A stretch of 9,947 bases of DNA from an uncultured Caulobacterales bacterium (GTDB lineage: Bacteria; Pseudomonadota; Alphaproteobacteria; Caulobacterales; Maricaulaceae): assembly GCA_938007945.1 (NCBI GenBank), contig CALLME010000108.1, positions 1-9,947 of the forward strand. The letters are read 5' to 3'. A program made the position numbers and the translations under genes. Shown here in pieces: positions 5,967-9,947 of this stretch; within the stretch, counting starts at the first letter, position 1, and each line of letters starts with the position of its first letter. The notes below the pieces were generated by a model. That model saw only the letters and a list, made by a program, of their open reading frames with translations, ran no database searches and was not told the origin of the DNA.

Positions 5967-8258
5967 CTAGTCGTCGCGATGAGACGGCGCAAAGGCGGCA
6001 AGTGTGGCCATTTGCGTAATCTCTGAGGCTGTCGCGCCGAGGTTACAAATCTGCACGGGTTTATCAAGTCCCGTTAAGAATGGCCCTAGCACGGTTGCCC
6101 CGCCGACAGTCTTTAATAGCTTGGTCGAGATAGAGGCAGAATGAATGGCGGGCATAACAAGCACGTTGGCGGCACCAGACAGGCGAGAGAACGGATAGGT
6201 CAGAGAATGTAGCGGGTCGAGCGCGACATCGGCGGCAATATCGCCTTCATATTCAAAATCAACTTCGCGCTCATCTAGGATGCGAACCGCCTCGCGCACC
6301 TTTTGCATACGTTCGCCTGTGGGATTCCCAAAGGTCGAATAAGAGAGGAATCCGACGCGCGGTTCAAACCCAAATTGTTGTGCAAAACCTGCTGTCGTTT
6401 CTGCAATATCAGCGAGATCTTTGGCGGTTGGCAACTCTGTTATATTCGTGTCAGCGATAAACAAAGTATGCTGTTTATTAACAACAACAGACACGCCCAT
6501 CGTACGGTCGGCTTTAGTATGGGACAGCACCATGCGCACGTCACGCAAAGCGACGTCATAGCTCCGCGTTACGCCTGTCACCATGCCGTCGGCTAGGCCG
6601 TGATGCAGCATAAGCGCTGAGAAGACGTTACGGTCATTATTGACAAGGCGTTGCGCGTCACGGCGCAAAAAGCCTTTGCGCTGCAAACGTCCATAAAGAT
6701 ATTCTACAAACTCAGCATTGCGGTCAAAGAGTGCGGCATTGAGGATGGTCAAGCTGTCTGGATTTTCAATGCCAAGCAGCTTCATATTATCGCGGATAGG
6801 CTTGCCGCGACCAATGAGAATAGCTTTACCGAGACCGCGTTGCTGAAAGGCTTGCGCAGCGCGAATAACGGCAGGTTCTTCACCTTCGGCAAAGACAATT
6901 GTTTTGGGGTCTTCTTGGACAGATTCGGTTATGCCCTGCACGATAGACGCGGTGACGTCTTGGCGTTGCGCAAGCGATTGGCGGTAGGCGTCCATATCTT
7001 CAATCGGTTTGCGCGCCACGCCAGTGTCCATAGCGGCCTGCGCGACATATGGCGGGATTTCGGAAATCAAGCGCGGATCAAAAGGTGCAGGAATAATATA
7101 TTCCGGGCCGTATTTTGGGCGTTTCCCGTGATAGGCCGCCGCCACCTCTTCGGGCACGTCTTGGCGTGCAAGGTCAGCGAGCGCCCGCGCACAAGCCAGC
7201 TTCATTTCCTCGTTTACGTTACGCGCGCGCACATCAAGCGCGCCGCGGAAAATATACGGAAAGCCGAGCACATTATTGACTTGGTTGGGATAATCCGAAC
7301 GCCCAGTGGCAATGATGGCATCATCACGCGCCTCTTTGATATCTTCAGGCAGGATTTCTGGGTCAGGATTAGCCATGGCAAAAATAATCGGATTTTTCGC
7401 CATAGACTTGACCATTTCTTTGGACACGATTCCCGCCACAGAGAGACCGAGGAACACGTCCGCGCCAACCATGGCTTCTTCAAGCGTGCGCAGCGGAGTG
7501 TCCACCGCATGGGGCGCTTTCCACTGGTCCATATATTCCTTGCGGCCCTCATAGACGACACCTTTAGAATCGAGGACGAGGCAATTTTCATGGCGCACGC
7601 CTAGGCTCTTCATTAAACTCAGCACAGAGAGCCCCGCCGCGCCTGCGCCCGACAGTACGACCTTCATATCTTCAAATTTACGCCCCGTCAGATGAGCCGC
7701 ATTTATGAGACCCGCCGTCGCGATAATCGCCGTGCCATGTTGGTCATCATGAAAGACAGGAATGTCGAGGCGGTCACGGAGTTCTTGCTCAATGATAAAA
7801 CACTCTGGCGAGCCAATATCTTCTAGATTAATGCCTCCAAATGTATTGCCAAAACGCGCGACACATTCGATAAATTTTTCCGCGTCTTCTTCTTCAACTT
7901 CAATGTCAAAACTGTCGATATCGGCAAAGCGTTTAAAGAGTACGGACTTCCCTTCCATGACAGGTTTTGACGCCATCGCTCCTAAATTCCCGAGGCCCAA
8001 AATCGCCGTGCCGTTAGAGATTACGGCGACCATATTTCCCTTGGACGTATAGTCGTAAACACTGTCAGGATCAGCGGCGATTGCCTCCACTGGCACAGCT
8101 ACACCAGGCGAATAAGCTAGCGACAAATCACGTTGCGTTGCCATGGGTTTGGTCGGCAAAAGCGCAAGTTTTCCTGGCACAGGAAAGCTGTGGAAATCCA
8201 ACGCTTGTTGATCTGTAATAAATGTCTTTTTTGGCGGGCGAACTTCAAGCTTGGGCAA
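5967..8258 (-). CDS. maeB: NADP-dependent malic enzyme with C-terminal phosphotransacetylase-like domain
   Basis: 763 residues, the normal length of large bacterial MaeB-type enzymes. Oxidatively decarboxylates malate to pyruvate, giving NADPH. Seen: malic N-terminal domain with LAYSPGVA (Tyr49), MEGKSVLFK (Lys104, the likely catalytic pair with Tyr49), and metal ligands INLEDIG (Glu146, Asp147) and FHDDQHGTA (Asp171/172). The NAD(P) domain has GAGAAG (204-209) and AMANPDPE (294-301). From about 437 to the end is a phosphotransacetylase-like domain (VFAEGEEPAVIRAAQ, then a C-terminal segment with GAANVLVMPAIHSASI). Known: in E. coli and Sinorhizobium enzymes this tail is regulatory, sensing acetyl-CoA or related metabolites, rather than a working Pta. 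Start is TTG 8258-8256 with a strong AGGAG six bases upstream. The first ATG (Met39) would remove conserved residues. Probably the first gene of a maeB-MATE operon. Confidence 0.96.
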   Translation of the reverse strand: MPKLEVRPPKKTFITDQQALDFHSFPVPGKLALLPTKPMATQRDLSLAYSPGVAVPVEAIAADPDSVYDYTSKGNMVAVISNGTAILGLGNLGAMASKPVMEGKSVLFKRFADIDSFDIEVEEEDAEKFIECVARFGNTFGGINLEDIGSPECFIIEQELRDRLDIPVFHDDQHGTAIIATAGLINAAHLTGRKFEDMKVVLSGAGAAGLSVLSLMKSLGVRHENCLVLDSKGVVYEGRKEYMDQWKAPHAVDTPLRTLEEAMVGADVFLGLSVAGIVSKEMVKSMAKNPIIFAMANPDPEILPEDIKEARDDAIIATGRSDYPNQVNNVLGFPYIFRGALDVRARNVNEEMKLACARALADLARQDVPEEVAAAYHGKRPKYGPEYIIPAPFDPRLISEIPPYVAQAAMDTGVARKPIEDMDAYRQSLAQRQDVTASIVQGITESVQEDPKTIVFAEGEEPAVIRAAQAFQQRGLGKAILIGRGKPIRDNMKLLGIENPDSLTILNAALFDRNAEFVEYLYGRLQRKGFLRRDAQRLVNNDRNVFSALMLHHGLADGMVTGVTRSYDVALRDVRMVLSHTKADRTMGVSVVVNKQHTLFIADTNITELPTAKDLADIAETTAGFAQQFGFEPRVGFLSYSTFGNPTGERMQKVREAVRILDEREVDFEYEGDIAADVALDPLHSLTYPFSRLSGAANVLVMPAIHSASISTKLLKTVGGATVLGPFLTGLDKPVQICNLGATASEITQMATLAAFAPSHRDD

Positions 8259-8264
8259 GGGTCT

Positions 8265-8269
8265 CTCCT
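8265..8269 (-). promoter_or_regulatory. ribosome binding site fixing the TTG start of maeB
   Basis: AGGAG on the minus strand, six bases before TTG at 8258-8256. No ATG or GTG start lies nearby in frame, so this site decides the start. Confidence 0.8.
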
Positions 8270-8362
8270 AATAGTTTTGCCATGTGTAAGAGGTTTAACG
8301 CGTGGTTCCTAGCCCAAATTTTACGCATATTCGGCTTATTCACGCCCACGCGCTCTAGTAAG

Positions 8363-8381
8363 TCCGCTTATTATCCGCTTA
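8363..8381. promoter_or_regulatory. tandem operator-like repeat in the maeB/glnB divergent region
   Basis: TCCGCTTA occurs at 8363-8370 and again at 8374-8381, an 11-base period, about one helical turn. It lies about 105 bases upstream of maeB and 150 upstream of glnB. The regulator is unknown. The rest of the 275-base gap (8259-8533) holds no gene. Confidence 0.4.
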
Positions 8382-8391
8382 AATTTTGGAC

Positions 8392-8424
8392 TTGCACCTC
8401 GGGCCGTGGTGAAAATAAGTGCAA
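8392..8424. promoter_or_regulatory. inverted repeat upstream of glnB
   Basis: TTGCAC (8392-8397) and GTGCAA (8419-8424) are inverted with 21 bases between them. The half-sites resemble NtrC half-sites (TGCAC), but the spacing is far too long for one NtrC palindrome. A weak binding site or coincidence. Confidence 0.25.
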
Positions 8425-8483
8425 ATTTAATGGATTAAAGCCGGTCACCTCGCAAAGCCGCCCGCTTGGCTCGACTCAGCCCG

Positions 8484-8872
<389 letters not shown>

Positions 8873-8902
8873 TTCAAACAAACAATCTACTCATCTAGGG
8901 AA

Positions 8903-8906
8903 AGGA
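8903..8906 (+). promoter_or_regulatory. ribosome binding site of glnA
   Basis: AGGA seven bases before ATG 8914, within an AG-rich stretch from 8897. No terminator or separate promoter is evident in the 41-base glnB-glnA gap. Confidence 0.7.
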
Positions 8907-8913
8907 CAGAGTA

Positions 8914-9947
8914 ATGTCAGAGAAACTTCTCAAAAAAATTAAGGACGAAAATATAAAATTCGTCGATCTTCGCTTCACAGACCCCAAGGGGAAAATGCAG
9001 CACGTTACATTCCACAGCGATTTGGTCGATGAAGATCTCTTCAAAGACGGCACAATGTTCGATGGCTCATCCATCTCAGGCTGGAAAGATATCAATGAGT
9101 CAGACATGGTTCTTCTCCCTGATCCGGACACGGCGAAAATGGACCCTTTCTTTCAGCAAGATACACTCGCTGTTTTCTGTGACATCCTAGAGCCTGACAC
9201 AGGCGAAGCTTATAACCGTGACCCGCGCGGCACAGCCAAAGCCGCTGAAGCCTATATGCGCTCAGCTAAAGTTGGTGATGACGTCTTCTTTGGTCCTGAG
9301 GCTGAGTTCTTTGTTTTTGATGATGTCCGTTGGGATACAGACACAAATAAAACAGGCTACGAGATCGATTCATCTGAGCTGCCGCAAAATACCGGCACGA
9401 TGTATCAAGGCGGCAATATGGGTCACCGTCCGGGACCAAAGGGCGGTTACTTCCCTGTCCCGCCTGTCGATAGCCTGCAAGATATGCGCTCTGAAATGCT
9501 CACCGTTATGGAAGAACTTGGTCTTCGCCCTGAAAAGCATCACCACGAAGTTGCACCGGCACAGCATGAACTCGGCATGAAGTTTGATACGCTCCTTCAA
9601 ATGGGCGACAACATGCAGCTTTATAAATATATCGTTCACAACGTAGCGCACGCCTACGGCAAAACGGCGACATTTATGCCAAAGCCGATGTGGAATGATA
9701 ACGGCACAGGCATGCACGTTCACATGTCTATCTGGAAAGACGGCAAACCGACTTTCGCGGGCGACGAATATGCGGGCCTCTCTAAATCATGCCTCCACTA
9801 TATTGGCGGCATCATTAAGCACTCAAAAGCGATTAACGCTTTCTCTAACGCCTCAACAAACTCTTATAAGCGTTTGGTTCCGGGCTTTGAAGCGCCTGTT
9901 ATGCTCGCTTATTCAAGCCGTAACCGTTCTGCCTCTATCCGTATTCC
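8914..9947 (+). CDS. glnA: glutamine synthetase type I (3' end outside window)
   Basis: First 344 residues and two bases of the next codon; open to the right edge. Forms glutamine from glutamate, ammonium and ATP as a cytoplasmic dodecamer. Seen: beta-grasp domain with [10 protein letters not shown] (48-57), then the catalytic domain: GPEAEFF with metal ligands Glu129 and Glu131, [15 protein letters not shown] (170-184), [17 protein letters not shown] with Glu212 and Glu219, [10 protein letters not shown] with His268 (the usual motif is NGSGMH), and [30 protein letters not shown] near the edge. These match GSI numbering within one residue. The adenylylation tyrosine near position 397 lies beyond the window, so control by GlnE cannot be checked, though the adjacent glnB makes it likely. 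Confidence 0.97.
   Translation, partial: MSEKLLKKIKDENIKFVDLRFTDPKGKMQHVTFHSDLVDEDLFKDGTMFDGSSISGWKDINESDMVLLPDPDTAKMDPFFQQDTLAVFCDILEPDTGEAYNRDPRGTAKAAEAYMRSAKVGDDVFFGPEAEFFVFDDVRWDTDTNKTGYEIDSSELPQNTGTMYQGGNMGHRPGPKGGYFPVPPVDSLQDMRSEMLTVMEELGLRPEKHHHEVAPAQHELGMKFDTLLQMGDNMQLYKYIVHNVAHAYGKTATFMPKPMWNDNGTGMHVHMSIWKDGKPTFAGDEYAGLSKSCLHYIGGIIKHSKAINAFSNASTNSYKRLVPGFEAPVMLAYSSRNRSASIRI

Noticed and set aside
6651..7604. 317-codon plus-strand open frame opposite maeB
   Set aside because: It lies wholly antisense to a fully conserved MaeB sequence and its translation shows no recognisable domain. A shadow of codon bias in maeB.
8424..8438. Possible CtrA-type site TTAATGGATTAA
   Set aside because: The two TTAA halves are four bases apart; CtrA sites need seven.
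8466..8480. Possible sigma-54 site TTGGCTCGACTCAGC before glnB
   Set aside because: GG and GC are nine bases apart instead of ten and the -12 TTGC is replaced by CAGC.

Overview
The window looks like a chromosomal piece of a marine-type alphaproteobacterium with moderate GC. I infer this from the proteins: a 322-residue lactate-dehydrogenase-like malate dehydrogenase, a 763-residue MaeB malic enzyme with a phosphotransacetylase-like tail, and an adjacent glnB-glnA pair. A Caulobacterales/Maricaulales-like relative would fit, but sequence alone does not fix the taxon. No phage, transposase, CRISPR or plasmid gene is visible.

Layout. At 2-298 (+) is the 3' end of a LytTR-type DNA-binding protein. 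At 472-2160 (+) is an exported S41 serine-protease lipoprotein, closed by a strong UUCG-loop terminator that also faces the convergent GNAT acetyltransferase (2239-2784, -). The rest of the left and centre is a minus-strand series in transcription order: maeB (8258-5967), a MATE transporter (5957-4578), tRNA-Leu(UAG) (4510-4426), a roughly 280-bp repeat array (4428-4151), then mdh (4013-3045) with a hairpin-rich 3' region and terminator. Divergent from maeB, on the plus strand, are glnB (8534-8872) and glnA (8914 to the right edge, truncated).

How the genes fit together. mdh and maeB are the two main malate-oxidising activities (malate to oxaloacetate in the TCA cycle; malate to pyruvate plus reducing power). 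glnB-glnA is the nitrogen-assimilation core: PII senses 2-oxoglutarate, ATP/ADP and glutamine state, and glutamine synthetase fixes ammonium. The maeB/glnB divergent intergenic region therefore sits between a carbon and a nitrogen module and holds operator-like repeats.

Most of the window is ordinary housekeeping content. The least ordinary part is the intergenic repeat array next to tRNA-Leu. One copy is fused to the encoded CCA end of the tRNA, forms its probable terminator, and coincides with an atypical G1-U72 acceptor pair. Second is the maeB-MATE junction, where one in-frame TAG and three codons separate the two reading frames and the second gene has a TTG start without a visible ribosome site. 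I found no convincing new multi-gene system.
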